NCBI RefSeq assembly: GCF_000002595.2
Contig: NC_057016.1
Location: 3,267,767 to 3,331,766 of the forward strand
Length of the DNA stretch: 64,000 nt
Direction: 5' to 3'
Origin: Chlamydomonas reinhardtii
Lineage: Eukaryota; Chlorophyta; Chlorophyceae; Chlamydomonadales; Chlamydomonadaceae
Shown here: in pieces, positions 43,510 to 55,036 of the stretch
Position numbering within the stretch: position 1 is the stretch's first letter
How the letters are laid out: every line of letters begins with the position of its first letter
The notes under the pieces: generated by a model
Databases searched by the model: none
What the model was told of the DNA's origin: nothing
The model's input: only the letters and a program-made list of their open reading frames with translations
Program-made: the position numbers and the translations under genes

Positions 43510-45076
43510 ATGCGTACCGCAATCCTCGCCCCATCCCACGGCCCTGCCTCCTCCTTCCAGCAACGCACAAATTCGGTGCACACGCGGACTGTACTCGCGC
43601 ACGGCGCTGCGGGGTCGGCGAATCGCTCCTCTGCACCATCGGCATCGACGACCCCCTCGGCCTCATCCGCGCTGGATGCAACCCAACCCATCATCCGGAC
43701 GCTGAAGGAGTGCGACACTGGAGCCATCACGCGCGCGTCGGTGTGCTTTGGCCGGGTGAGCCAGTTGTCCGTTGGAGGCGTGTGCCAGCCATCCTTCAAT
43801 TTCACGCGCACGCACTGTCCTGTAAGCCACCTACCGACGCTTACCTCTTCTCCCCTTCCGTGTCCCCATCTCCCTTCCCACAACCCAGTCGATGCGGACC
43901 GACCCCACCATGACCTACGTCACCGGGGGCCGCTGCCCGGAGCGCGTGGGGGCGCTGTTCGAGCAGGTGGCAACCATGTGCATGCGCGGTGCCCGCGACC
44001 CCGCCACCACCTGGCTGCTGGAGACGCCCCGCAGCGGCGGCGACAGCGACAGTGCGGATGTGGTGTGCATCGCATGTGAGTGAAGCATCGTGATGATATA
44101 AGCCTCAAGTAAGGTTGTGGTCAGGGCCTCAGGGGCTGGGCGGGTGGTGCCGTCTGGGTGTTCATCACCCCGGCTCATCATTCATGTACCGCAGTCATGT
44201 GCAAGGCCACATGCCGCCGTGCACCATGTATGCTATGTCTTGGCGCTCGTCAGTCACTCATGCATCCCCACTTTCCCTCCCACGCATGCACGCAGGCGAG
44301 TACCCGGCGGCCTACCCCAGCGACTGGGAGCTGCTGCGCGCCGGGCTGCTGCGTGTGCTGCTGGCCTGCCCGGGCTGGGGCGTGCTGCGCGCGCTGATGA
44401 ACATGCTGGACCAGTTCAACGCCACCAAGGCGCAGTTCAACAAGGTGAGGGCGCAGGATTAACACCAGCCTGAAAGTAACGAATGAAACCATAGAGTTGG
44501 CACGGCAGCTTAAGGCCAAGGTGAAGTGGAAGTACGCAGAGTACGCTGTTGCCTTGCAGGCCGTTTTACCTAATGCCTGACAACCCTGCTGGCCCTCACG
44601 CACGCTCACAGGAGCACGGCGATTTCCTGTACATTGCGTGCTTTGGCACTGCCCCGGAGCAGCAGGGCCGCGGGCTGGGCTCACAGCTGATGCGGCGGGT
44701 GCTGCAGCACGCAGACGCCAAAGACCTGTGAGTTTGTACCGAGCCGTCGAAGGCTTGCTTGGCTTGGGAGTGACCTACTGGCCAAATGAAAGTGCTTACC
44801 GCTGGCACCTCGCAAACGCGGACGTAATCACGCGCACGCCGTGCTGCCCCTTCCCCACGCGCCTGGCCTCATCCCACGCCCCGCACCCTCCTGCCGCCCC
44901 CTGCCCTCATCAGGCCCGTCTACCTGGAGGCCAGTGGCGCCGCGTCGGCGGCGTTCTACCGCCGCCACGGATTCCAGGACATTAAGCAGGTCCGGGCCAG
45001 CCCCGGCGCCCCAGACCTCATCATCATGGCCCGGCCCCGCGCCTCGCAGCTGCAGCAGCACGGCCAGCAGCAGTAG
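43510..45076 (+). CDS. GNAT-family N-acetyltransferase (286 aa)
   Basis: Transfers an acetyl group from acetyl-CoA to an amine; the acceptor is unknown. Exons: 43,510-43,755, 43,889-44,075, 44,296-44,444, 44,612-44,727, 44,914-45,076; all phases agree. The N-terminal 55 residues or so are Ser/Thr/Ala/Arg-rich without acidic residues and may be an organelle transit peptide. The GNAT core is in the last two exons: FLYIACFGTAPEQQGRGLG contains the acetyl-CoA-binding motif A (QxxGxG/A as Q-Q-G-R-G-L-G), and VYLEASGAASAAFYRRHGF is motif B with the usual Tyr. The middle part (CPGWGVLRALMNMLDQFNAT) resembles the helical segment seen in plant and fungal GNATs of the type that starts with a distance-spaced FLxxLxVxPxxQG core. 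The C-terminus is Gln-rich. A TATA box lies upstream. Confidence 0.87.
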
Positions 45077-46599
45077 TGCTCCAGCAGGGCAAGTAAAAGG
45101 GTGACCTTTTGGAAGGGGAGGAAGGGCAACAGGCGGCGTGTAGCATGGGCAGGAGAGGAGCAAGGCTAACGATCGGGATGGGCTGGCTGCGACAAGTGCA
45201 GAGGAACTTGCAGCACATTGCTGCAAGTAATTATGATAGGGGCTAGACTTCTGAGGCTGTGCGCTGCATGTCAGCATGGGTTCCGCATTCTGAGGCCTGT
45301 TGAGGAGAGAGCCAGAGAGGATTGTGGCATGCAAAACATAGTTTGGAACATACGGTATGTGGAGCACTATGCGTGGAAGTGTTTAACTTTTGCGTGTACG
45401 CGTGAATGGAAGCCGCTTGGTGATCTTGTACATACGGCTTTGCACGGGCGACTACGCGGGGGGAGAGCATGAAAAGTGATATGTCTGCGGGGTTACAGGT
45501 ACGGTTACAGTACGGGTGTCGTGCATCAATGAACAAGCATCAAATTTGACAGGGACACGCGCCAATGTGTGGGCGTGTCAGCGTGTGGCGGCCAGTTGCA
45601 ATTGCGATGCGGGCTAAAACGGGCGGAAGCGTGATGTAGATAGTTAGCGGGCGCCAACGTGGCATCCAGAAGACCAGGACTGATCAGAATGGCACGGGAT
45701 GTAACCCACGCGCGCAAGCTTTTCGCCCAAGCTTTTTGCCACTTCATGCCCTGATTGTTACCCCTGAGGCCCAGCCTCATCGCCAGCTCGTGCCGCCAGC
45801 CTGCCAGTCCGACAGAGCTCACACACACCGCTGCACCCAGGTTGCAGCGATGAGCTGTTCCTATGCCGTGTTACCTCAAAGCGGACGATAAACGCTTTGT
45901 ATGATAGCGTTAGAAGCAGCATCACCACCAAACACTTGAGGACTGACCTTTGGCGAGTTGGCTCTGACGGGGCTCTGCTGGGCTCTGTCACTTTCTGTTT
46001 CCCGTCTCCGCGTTCCTGCACTCTGCCGGCGCACGGTTCTGCATCCTCACGAGGGTCTCACAGGTCTTACATCGGGCACATCGTAGTAGGTTATGCTTCC
46101 AATTGCGATGATCCGGTCGACCATGCGGTCCATCCTCATTTACCCTACCAAGCCCAGCATTGTGTCCCCGACGGAGATAACGCACGGCATTGTGTTAGCA
46201 GTGATGCGCAGTGATTCCCCCTGAGCCATCACAGACCACCAGCAAGGTTCCCAACTTCGCACGCATTCTCCCCATGATCAATGTCTAGGCTCCGGCGCAA
46301 TGGCACCGTTGTCACCTTCTACCTTTTGGTTCTAATACTGCCAGCGGCGCCCGCATATATAATACTGCAGCGGCTACCGCCGCCACCGCCGCTCGGGCAC
46401 CTGCCTATGCACTGCCCGTGCCTCCTGCTGCAATAACTTCACCACTACGACCACACACCAGAAACGTCCGCACACCATGCACTAGGCCACACGCCTCACA
46501 TGAACCACCGCACAAGCACATGAGCACGCGCACGCACGCGTTTCGGTCTCGTTCCGCCGTGACACATACCTGCACACGCACACATCAGCATCTACGGTC
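45077..46599. other. Convergent intergenic region, GNAT / kinesin
   Basis: About 1.5 kb between converging genes. Candidate polyadenylation motifs are TGTAA at 45,710 (plus) and its complement at 46,067-46,071 (minus strand, kinesin). No additional gene is seen; the open frames are short. Confidence 0.5.
46067..46071 (-). terminator. Candidate TGTAA polyadenylation signal of the kinesin gene
   Basis: TTACA on the plus strand, i.e. TGTAA in transcript sense, about 530 nt past the stop codon. TGTAA is the known polyadenylation motif of Chlamydomonas. Other copies may exist, so the assignment is tentative. Confidence 0.35.
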
Positions 46600-49500
46600 C
46601 TACAGCGCCGGCAGCCCGGTCCGCGGGTCCAGCTGCAGCGCCGCCGCCAGTTGCTTGGCGCGTGTGCTGCTGGCCGAAGCCCCCAGGATGTAGATCCAGC
46701 TGCCCGCATCCAGCTTGGACACACGGTCCGCGGCATTGCCCCGGCTGCCGCCGTTGGGCCGCCCCGTCACTCCCACCGATTTGGAGCGACCCTTGCCAGC
46801 TCCCACCGCACCGCCGCCGTTGCGGGCACGGGCGTACGGACTGCTGCTGGCCTCGTCTTCCGCCAGCAGCTCGGCAATGAGCGCGCGGCGGCCGCCAGCC
46901 GGCGGCTGCGCCGCCGCCGCCGCCGCAGGCGGCGGCGCCGTGGGCGCGTGCGCCAGCTGCCCCGCAACGGAGGCGTACAGGGCGTTGGCGGCGTCCGCTG
47001 AGGCCGGTGGCGCCGGCGCGGCGGGCCCGGCGAGGATGGATTTGCGGCCCCAGCCGCCACCGCCACTGCTGCCCGGCGGCGCAGATGAGGGCATGCCCGC
47101 CGTCACGGCGGCGGCGGCGAGCAGGCTGCCGCGGCCAAAGCCGCTGCCGCCGCCAGCCGCCGCCGCGCCGCCACCTGGCGACGAATCGGGCCCGTCGGAG
47201 AACTTGTTGAGGAGCGCGTTGCGGCCCCAGGCTCCCGCGCCGCTAACCGACGCGCCGACCGCAGGCGGTGCGCTGGAGGGCTGCGCACCCAGCATGGCAG
47301 ACCTCCCGCCCCCGCCGCCTGTGGCCGCTCCCGCCCCACCGCCGCCGCCAGCTGTCAACGCGGCGCGCCCGCCGCCACCAGCACCGGCGGCGGCAGCCTC
47401 TGCCTGCTGCTTCGCCAGCGTCTCCCGGGCCTCACGCATGATCTCCTCATACTCGTCCGCGTCCAGCTGCGATAATCCGCCGTCGCTGTCGCCACCGGCT
47501 GTGCGCCCGCCCGCACCCTCACCCTCGTCCCCGTCCTCATCCGCAACCTCCTCCTCGCCCGCCTCGCCCTGGCCTTGCCTCCGCTGCTGCTCCTCCTCCT
47601 CGCCTGCCACCCCATCCTCCTCGACCACCCCATCATCGTCCTCTTCCCCATCGCCACCGCCACCATAGCCCTCCGTGTACGATCTCGACGTGTCCATTGC
47701 CGCCGGCGGGCTGCGCGGCTGCTGCTGCTGCTGCTGCTGCGACAGGTAGGCCTGCTGGAAGGCTCGGGCCTGCTGCGGCGGCACCTGGCCTTGGTGGATG
47801 AGCGTGTGCGACCCAGGGGACACCACGTCAGACCCGACGGGACTGTCGGTCATGTCAATGCTAGGAATGTTCTGCAGGCTCGCAGGGCCGCCCAACCCGC
47901 CAGAAGCAACCACGCCGTGGCCGACGGCGAGCGCCGGCGGCCGCCGCTGCTGGCCGTACCCGGCCGCCGGCGGGAACGCCGACGGCGCAGCGCCGCTGTT
48001 GCTGCCGGTGCTGGCGTATATCCCCACCGTCGCTTTCGTGCGGGTGGTGAAGGACTTGCTAGTGGGACTGGCGCCGTTGGCGGATGCCATGGCGGCTAGC
48101 TGCGCCGCTGCCGCGCCGGGCCCCGGCGGCGGCGGCAGCCCGCCCCAGTACTGCTTGGGCGGCGGCTGCCGAGCCTTCAACCTGTTCCGCTCCTGTGCTG
48201 ACAAATTAACTATCTGACTCTTTATTGACATGATCGCCTCGTCAAAGCTCAGGCGCCGCGTCAAGCCGCCGCCGCGGCTGTTTGGCCGGCCGGGCGCGCC
48301 GCCACCGGGCCCGCCGCCGCCGCCGCCGCCGCCGCCCGTGCGCGGCGGCACGCTTGCCGGGCCGCCGCCAGCCAGCCGCGAGTTGCTGCTTCGCAGGTTG
48401 CTGCGGGACCGCCCCATCGTATTGCCGCCGCCGGGGCCGCCGCGCGTGGGCGTGAGCGCCGCCCCCCCGGGGCTGCCCGGCCCGCCCGGCCCCGCTCCCA
48501 GCAGGTGCTGCGGCACAGGGTTGAGCGGCGTGGAGGGCGTGGAGGGGCGGAAGAAATCCACGCCCCCGGGGCCATGGCTGCCGCCGCTGCCCGCGCTGCT
48601 GTGTAGGCTACCGGCGCGAAGCGCCGCCGGCCCTGGCCCCGACCCGCCGCCGCCGCCGCCGCCATGCTGTCCCGCCTGGTCAAAGGCGGTCGACGGCGTG
48701 CCAAGAAGCTGCGTTGCCCCCAGCAGGACGCCGCCGCCGCCGCCGCCGCCTTCCAAGCCCATGGCGGTGCCTGGCGGGCCGCCGCCGTCCGGGTGCAGCC
48801 GCTGCTGCAGCTCCGCCCGCAGCGCCCGCTCCATTTCCAGGGCGCGGCGGGTGGCCTCCAGCTCCTCCGTGAGCCGAGCCGCCTCGGGGCCGCCGCCGCC
48901 TTGGGCGCCGGCTGCGCCGCCGTTGCCCTCGGGCCCCTGGCCGTTGGCGTACTGGGAGAGCATGTTGCGCAGCCGCTGGATCTCGCGCTCCTGTGGGCAT
49001 TGTTTTCCGGTAGAATCTTTTTGCAATCGCGACAAGCAAGCCAAAAGGATGGATATTCATGCAGTGCGTGCGTTGGCTAGCACCGCTGCGCCGGCCACAC
49101 ACCCCTGGCCTCCGCCCTCCGTCCTCCTGTGAGCCCGCAACAGCAGCTCCGTTCAATGGCGCCCAGCACGCGCACCCTCGCTGACGCCGCGCCCACTCCC
49201 TCACATTTATTGCCGGCGCCGCTCGCCCTGCTGCTCCACGACGCCTCGGACCCCTCCCATAAGTATTATCGGTTGCAGTTAACGCCTCTGCCTGTGCTCC
49301 GCAGTTTAGCTTGGTTTGGGCTGGTACTTACAATCCCCCGCCAGCCCCAAGGCCCCCACGCCCAGGCTCCCCAGCCAGGCCCCACAAGGCACCCATCCCG
49401 CCAGCCCACCTTGAGCGCCAGGATGGACCCCACGTCGCGCGAGGCATTGACCACGGGGTTGTTGGCAATGGCGCGCGCGCGGTCCGCAAAGCGCAGCGTG

Positions 49501-52500
49501 GAGCAGGACTCCTCGAACGCGTCCACGCTGCACGCAGAGTTAGGTGCAGACGTAAGCATGACATATGCACGGACTTGAGAGGGTGGTCGCAAGGGCTGTC
49601 GGTACCGATGGACAGGGGACGAGGCAGGAGCAAGGATGAGAACGCCAGGGTTGCGTCTTGCCGGTGCCTGCTGCCACCGCCATTTCCACCACCACCGAAG
49701 CATCACGGACAACGCACCTGGGCGACAGCGTTGCGAGGACCGTGGTGCGGCAGTTTCCTCCCAGCGAATCCTGCGGCACCAAAACATGCCCATGCACGTC
49801 AGGTCAAATGTGCCGAGGGATTAAAACCCCCCACCAAGCATGACCATTGAGCGAAACCCCACTCGCCATCCCACGCATTCTTCTTCTACGGCCCAGCCTG
49901 TCGTGTGTTTGCCTCCTCGTGTCTCTCGCTGTGAGCGTTGCCCTCAACCCCAACCCGCTCCCCGCCCGCCCACCCCACACGCCTACCTGCAGCAGGTGCG
50001 TCAGGCGTGAGTCGCGGTACGGCACGTGCGGCCGCCGCTCCGTGAGCGCGGCCACCACACTGCCCAGCGCCGACAACGAGCCGTTGATGGCGGTCATTTC
50101 GCTGATGCGCTCCTCGCCCATCAGGTCTGGCGCCCCGTCCCAGCCGCTGGCGTTGGTGTTCCAGCGCTCCGAGCCTGCGTGGGGAAGAGGCGGCCGTTCG
50201 TATGTGTGTATAAGTTGGTTGGGTCGGGTTGAGTTGGGTTGGGCTGCTTTCCCCGATCGCCTACCTCCTGCCACCCGTGCTCCCTCGCGCTACCGCTCGT
50301 GCGCCTACCCTCTGTCGCCCTTGTCCCCTCCCACTTGCGGTTCCTACTGGACGTCGGCACTTCATCATTCCGTTCTTCACATGAACATCTACCCCCTCTC
50401 CTACCCTCCCTCACCCGCGAGGTCAACGAAGTTGAGTTTGGAGCGTATGACTGTGCCGTCCGCGCCGCCGTTGGGCCACTGCTCCACCACCAGCTGCAGG
50501 ATGGCGTGGCTGCGGCTGGAGGCCTGGTTCATCTCCGTGTGCCGCACCGCGCGGTTGCGGTTGCCTAAGGGGGCAGGCGAGGTCGTGTGAGGTGGCGCGG
50601 GGGGGGGGGTACATTCATGATTAGCTAAGGGGGGGCGGGGTTGGGCGGTGCGAGGAGGGGGTAGGGCTGCTACAAAGACAGGAGGTGAAGGCAAGGAGGT
50701 CAGGGGTAGTTCCGAGTCCTGGCGCAGCGCTTGGGGTAGGTGGCCCAAGACCAAGACTGCGAGTGGCGTGTGCCGACTGAGAGCTGGCGAAGTCAGGCCG
50801 CTTCCGCAGGCGTGCACTATCCCGTGTCCCACACCACAACCTTCAGCTCTCCTCATCCTCGTCCTCCCCCTCCACCTTCCCCTCCTCCTCCCCCTACACC
50901 TTCCCCTCCTCCTCCCCCCCCTCCTCCCCCTCCACCGCCTTCTCCCCCTCCTCCTCCCCCTCCCCCTCCTCCCCCTCCCCCTCCCTCTCCTCCTCCTCCT
51001 GCTCCTCCCCGTCCTCCACCACCTGCGCTGCCCCTCACCCTTGGCGATGAGCTGGTACACGGACTTGTAGCTCTTGACCTTGACGCACAGCAGATTGGGC
51101 ACGTAGGTGTTGCCCTTGGCGTCCTCCCGCACATCCAGCAGCGCGCGCCTCTGGTTCACGTCGTTGGGGTCGCTGTGCGGGGAGGGGGATGCCAGGCATG
51201 CCAAGTGAGCTAGAAGGGGACGGGGGCGGCGGCGGTGCACGTACGGGCGGGGCGCAGGTGGCAGGTGGCATGCGGCTTGCAACGCGCCGTGTGTACCGTA
51301 ACCCATTGTGCTGTCTCAATGTGGCATGGCCAGCATCCACGTCCATCGTGTCGCACACGCACACACGCCAGCCCATGGCCGCTGCCTTCTCCGCCTGCTC
51401 CCGCCCACGCCGGTGCCCTGCGGTCCCACCCCACCCTACCCCACCCCACCCCACACCGCCCCCGCACCGCCATGACCCGCCCCCTCCCCCCCACCCACCG
51501 TGTGCTGCTGGCCTTGTAGGGCTGCAACAGGTCGTGCAGGCGGTCGTTGTAGATCTCCATGTAGCTCACAACGATCTGGCGGGAAGGAGGGCGGGGCGGG
51601 GTCAGGGAGGCCGAACGAGGGAGGCGCAGGGAAAAGTGTGTTTCATTGCCGCCAGTTGACTGCACGGCACACGTGCGGCGTGTCTGCCGAGTGAGGCATG
51701 TCGGCCAGAATTACCGGTAAGCGGCACCCCGATTCTCACGCCTCAAGCCCTCTCCCCCCTCCGCACCTGTATGGCCGCCCCCTCCGCGTCCTGCTTGGCC
51801 TTGGCCTCGCGGAACAGCTCCTTGACGGCGCGCGGGATGATGCCCGGACCGCCCGCGCCGCCTGCGGAGGCGAGATGAGCGAGATGAGCGAGATGAGCGA
51901 GATGAGCGAGACCAGAGAGAGTCAGGACGTGCAGTTGTGCACCGGGCTCGTGGGGGTCGATGATTTGCCAAGTCCAGAACGTGCGCAGCAAGCCACAGGG
52001 CCTGCTGCCGTACGACGTCCTCGCCCGCCCTCACCGCCCAGCAGCGGTCCCAGAGGCAGCCCGCCCCACCCCTTGCGCACAAATGCGTCCCGCCGCTCCC
52101 GTCCAACAGTTGAAGCTCCTGTACAACACACCCTCCAGCCCCACCCGGCCGCCCCGCGCCCTGTCCGGCCCGCGGCTCAGAGTCGGCGCTCACCTGGCCG
52201 CGCCGCCGCCGCCGCCTGCGCCGCCGCCGCGTCCATTGAGGGGTCGTCGCCCATCATGGTGTAGGTCTTGCCCGTGCCCGTCTGGCCGCTGCAATTCGAG
52301 AGCAAGGACATGTGCATGTGGCGTAGTTGAGCGGGGTACTGGGGTGCTAGGTGGCCAGGGAAAGGAAAGCATTGGCCCTATGCCAGAACAGTCGGCAGCC
52401 CTCAACTCCTGTTGGTGACCTCCGGACCCTGTGATGCGAGGCGACGCCCTCGGCGCAAACCAAGCCCGCTGTTGAGCCCGCTGCAAAGCCCGCTGTCAGT

Positions 52501-52842
52501 CCCACTTGCTCAATACAAAAGCCCCGGCCGCACTCACTAGGCGAAGACGGTGCTGTTGTATCCCGCGAGCGCCAACGGCACGCAGTCGCGCACGCGCTCG
52601 TACACCTCCGCCTGCGCCGTGTCCTCCCCGAACACGCCGTGGTAGCGCCCGCTGAACTCCTGGGCGGCGTTGTACACCTTTATGTCGTACGGCTGCTTCA
52701 CGTCAACACCCGAGTCAAACATCAGCTCGCGGGGGAGGGGCGGGCGCACGCGCACCAGCACCTGCACCCCCGAGGCCGAGCCCGCTGGTGGGGCGCTGGA
52801 GGCCCCAGCCGTGCGGCTGGGGCCGCTGTAGCTCGGCGGCAT
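46600..52842 (-). CDS. Kinesin with N-terminal motor and long disordered tail (1201 aa)
   Basis: Microtubule motor. Exons on the minus strand: 52,538-52,842, 52,194-52,288, 51,767-51,861, 51,499-51,575, 51,039-51,172, 50,415-50,564, 49,987-50,174, 49,718-49,770, 49,410-49,527, 46,600-48,990; phases all agree. The motor (residues about 25-400) has VQVLVRVRPPLP, the P-loop GQTGTGKTYTMMG, SYMEIYNDRLHDLL, switch I in NQASSRSHAIL, switch II in NFVDLAGSERW, INGSLSALGSVVAAL, PHVPYRDSRLTHLLQDS and SCSTLRFADRARAI. A short neck coil (EREIQRLRNMLSQYA) and a second coil (LTEELEATRRALEMERALRA) follow. The last 700 residues, in one 2.4-kb exon, are Gly/Ala/Ser/Pro-rich and probably disordered, with an acidic patch. 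Motor identity is firm; I cannot place it in a numbered kinesin family. Intron 2 carries a GAGATGAGC minisatellite. Confidence 0.93.
49203..49340 (+). repeat. Short dispersed element, copy 2
   Basis: Partner of 28,421-28,570. Its right end (TTTAGCTTGGTTTGGGCTGG ... TTACAATCCCC) also appears alone at 33,141-33,171 and, inverted, at 4046-4078 and 4641-4680. It lies in an intron of the kinesin gene, antisense to the transcript. Confidence 0.6.
50840..51020. repeat. (TCC)n-type polypyrimidine tract in a kinesin intron
   Basis: About 170 bp of nearly pure C/T on the plus strand, hence pure G/A in the transcript, near the donor end of the intron after exon 5. It gives Pro-rich and Gly-rich shadow frames only. 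Confidence 0.85.
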
Positions 52843-53648
52843 GCTGTGGCTGGGGTGTTGGCGCTGCTGCTGGCAAGATTTGGGCTGCTAGCGCGCAAGC
52901 TCTGCGCTGCAGTGAACCTCCAAAAGGGGTAACTTGCTGGGAGTCCGGGCTACGTGTGGTGACAAACCGCTCGCCGGCCGGCACAGAGCTCCAAGCGTTT
53001 GTAGATAATGTGCGTATCAGTTTCAAAGACCAGTCTCCAACAGTCTCCAGCGTGCGTGCAAAGCGTCGCCGCTCCGCGCCCTCGCCAAGCAAGGCCCAAG
53101 CAAGCGGGTCTGAACCTGCCTAGATCTTTCCTTAGCTAATTAAAGCTTGCTTTCCCAGACTGAGAATCATTTGCTCGAGGTCTTGCTGTGGGCCATTCCG
53201 CCGCGTGGTGCAAGCGGCTGGCATTCTGTAGTTATACCATTGATGTATCAACACATATTTGTTGCGATAAAGAGTTCACAAGCGCTTAAAGAAGCGCAGT
53301 GTCCGAGAGTTTACTGTTTAGCCTTCGATGTGTGCGAAACGCATCGTTCTTGTGAGCTTCGTATTCAATGTTCTACTGTACTTGCCAGCATCGCGTGCTA
53401 GCATCATAAGGGCCGCTCGCGGCACAGGTAGACGCTGACATACCCATCTGTTACGGCACGCCGGCACGCCGGCACCCTCTTTTCTTCAATTGGCCACCCG
53501 CTTGAACAGCCTTACTTGGTGCTCAAGCCTGACATAACCAAATCAACGCCCTGCTCACCCCTGACAACGCCAAACCCATGCTGGAACAAACCACACAGTC
53601 ATAGAAGCCACGCCCCCACCAGAACCCAAAGCATGCGCCTGCGCCCCC
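52843..53648. other. Kinesin promoter region and cytochrome b5 3' flank
   Basis: About 800 bp between two minus-strand genes. It is AT-richer at 53,120-53,400. No further gene or clear motif is seen; a CGGCACGCCGGCACGCCGG palindromic tandem sits at 53,455-53,474. Confidence 0.4.
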
Positions 53649-54547
53649 CTATTTGCTCTTCTGGAACGCAGCCTCCTCGCCCGCCGCAAGCTTGCCAATG
53701 CAGTACTCCTCCATGAGCAGGAAGGTGGTGATGGGATGCTGCGGGCCGTACACGCCCTCCGTGGCGTCGGTGCCGACGTGCGCAAGGATGGACTCTCCGC
53801 CCGGGTGCTCGTCCACGTACTCCGTCACGTCGTACCTGCAGGTGCGGAATCGACACGCCGGGTGGCAGGGGGCATCGATAAGAAGCAGCACAAGTTGGAT
53901 GGTGGCAGTATGCGCACTGGCCACATTGGCGAGCCGCAATGGCACGCTGTGCATGTCGCGCTGTGACGGCGCGCCTGATGCTGCCAACCAGGCAGTGGAG
54001 GGCCACCACGGCGACCTTCCATCAAGTCAATACACAATCGTGTCACTGCTCCTTGCCACGACGCTGGTCGATCAGGGATGGACATACTGAGGTGGGCTCA
54101 AGCAGGCATGGGCCGCCGCGGGTCAGGCTGTACGGCTGTACCGGCCTGTGCAGCTCCGCGGGCCCTCCAACTTGCGGATGACACGCCCGCCCTGCCCCCG
54201 TGTGCTGTGGCAATCGCACAAAGGACCATCCTCTATAGAGATTGAGGAAGTACGGGATAATCTCCGGCCCAACGCGCGTCTGTGACACGAACCCGCCAGC
54301 TGCACCCCGATACGTACACGCGCCACTCCTTGGTCTCCTTGTGCTGCACGATAATCCACGCATCGTCGCGGTTGTTGTGCTTGGCGACTTCCTCCACGGT
54401 GTGCACGCCGAACTCGCGCGGCTTTTTCGTCTTCTTAGGGTCGAGCTGCGCGACTTGCTGCTTGTAGTCGGCCAATTGCCGGGCAATTAGAACAGCTACC
54501 AGGACTACAGCAACTGCCACTACAATCAATAGTTGTGTAGGATCCAT
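53649..54547 (-). CDS. Membrane-anchored cytochrome b5 (138 aa)
   Basis: Small haem protein that passes electrons to membrane oxidases or desaturases. Exons on the minus strand: 54,318-54,547 and 53,649-53,835; the donor GTACGT after CGCGT gives the continuous reading RVYDVTEYVDEHPGG. Residues 5-25 or so form one N-terminal membrane helix (LLIVVAVAVVLVAVLIA), then a basic linker (DPKKTKKPRE), then the b5 fold. The haem axial ligands are His87 in HPGG and probably His110 in YGPQHP. It is N-anchored, unlike the common tail-anchored microsomal b5. An in-frame ATG 10 codons upstream exists, but 54,547 puts the start directly before the helix. It is head-to-head with cytochrome b561. Confidence 0.92.
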
Positions 54548-55036
54548 CTTGAAAGGAAGTGCAGGAAGGAGGCGCACAAGTGCGCGAAGGGCGGGAGCGA
54601 TAAGTGACGCTCTGCGTGTTATCTTCTATTCATATACTATCTATCTAAATCTATTGCAGATGGAAGAGCCTACAGTGCTAATGCGATGCAATCGGGCATG
54701 CGACTTGCATCAGCGCTCTACCGCCCGGTTCCAAAAGTCATGTTTCTTGTTCACAGTGCTTCAAAAACTAATTTTTATTCAAACGAAACAATACTGGCAT
54801 TCTCCTAAGTAAGCCCAGTTCCTGTGTATGCACAGGGTCTCGAGGCCTTTGGCCGGGCGCAGCGACAAGCGCATTGTCACCAACCGCACCTATAGTACTT
54901 ACGTAGACTTTCTATGGATGAGTATTAGCTGAGAGCGGGGGCGTTTCTGCGGACCTAACTTCCGGGTGTTGCAACGTCACACAGGTGCATACAGCTTGCC
55001 ACGCACCTCCTCAACCACGCGGCACCGGCAACCGCA
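54548..55036. promoter_or_regulatory. Shared divergent promoter, cytochrome b5 / cytochrome b561
   Basis: 489 bp between divergent starts, AT-rich at 54,610-54,800. One GTAC core (54,895-54,898), the site type bound by the copper regulator CRR1 in Chlamydomonas, is present, but a single 4-bp site is expected by chance. Confidence 0.4.

Noticed and set aside
54672-54735. tRNA-like stretch on the minus strand (GGTAGAGCGC followed by a possible anticodon stem)
   Set aside because: The T-arm consensus GTTCGA is missing and the acceptor stem does not pair, so at most it is a chance or decayed fragment.
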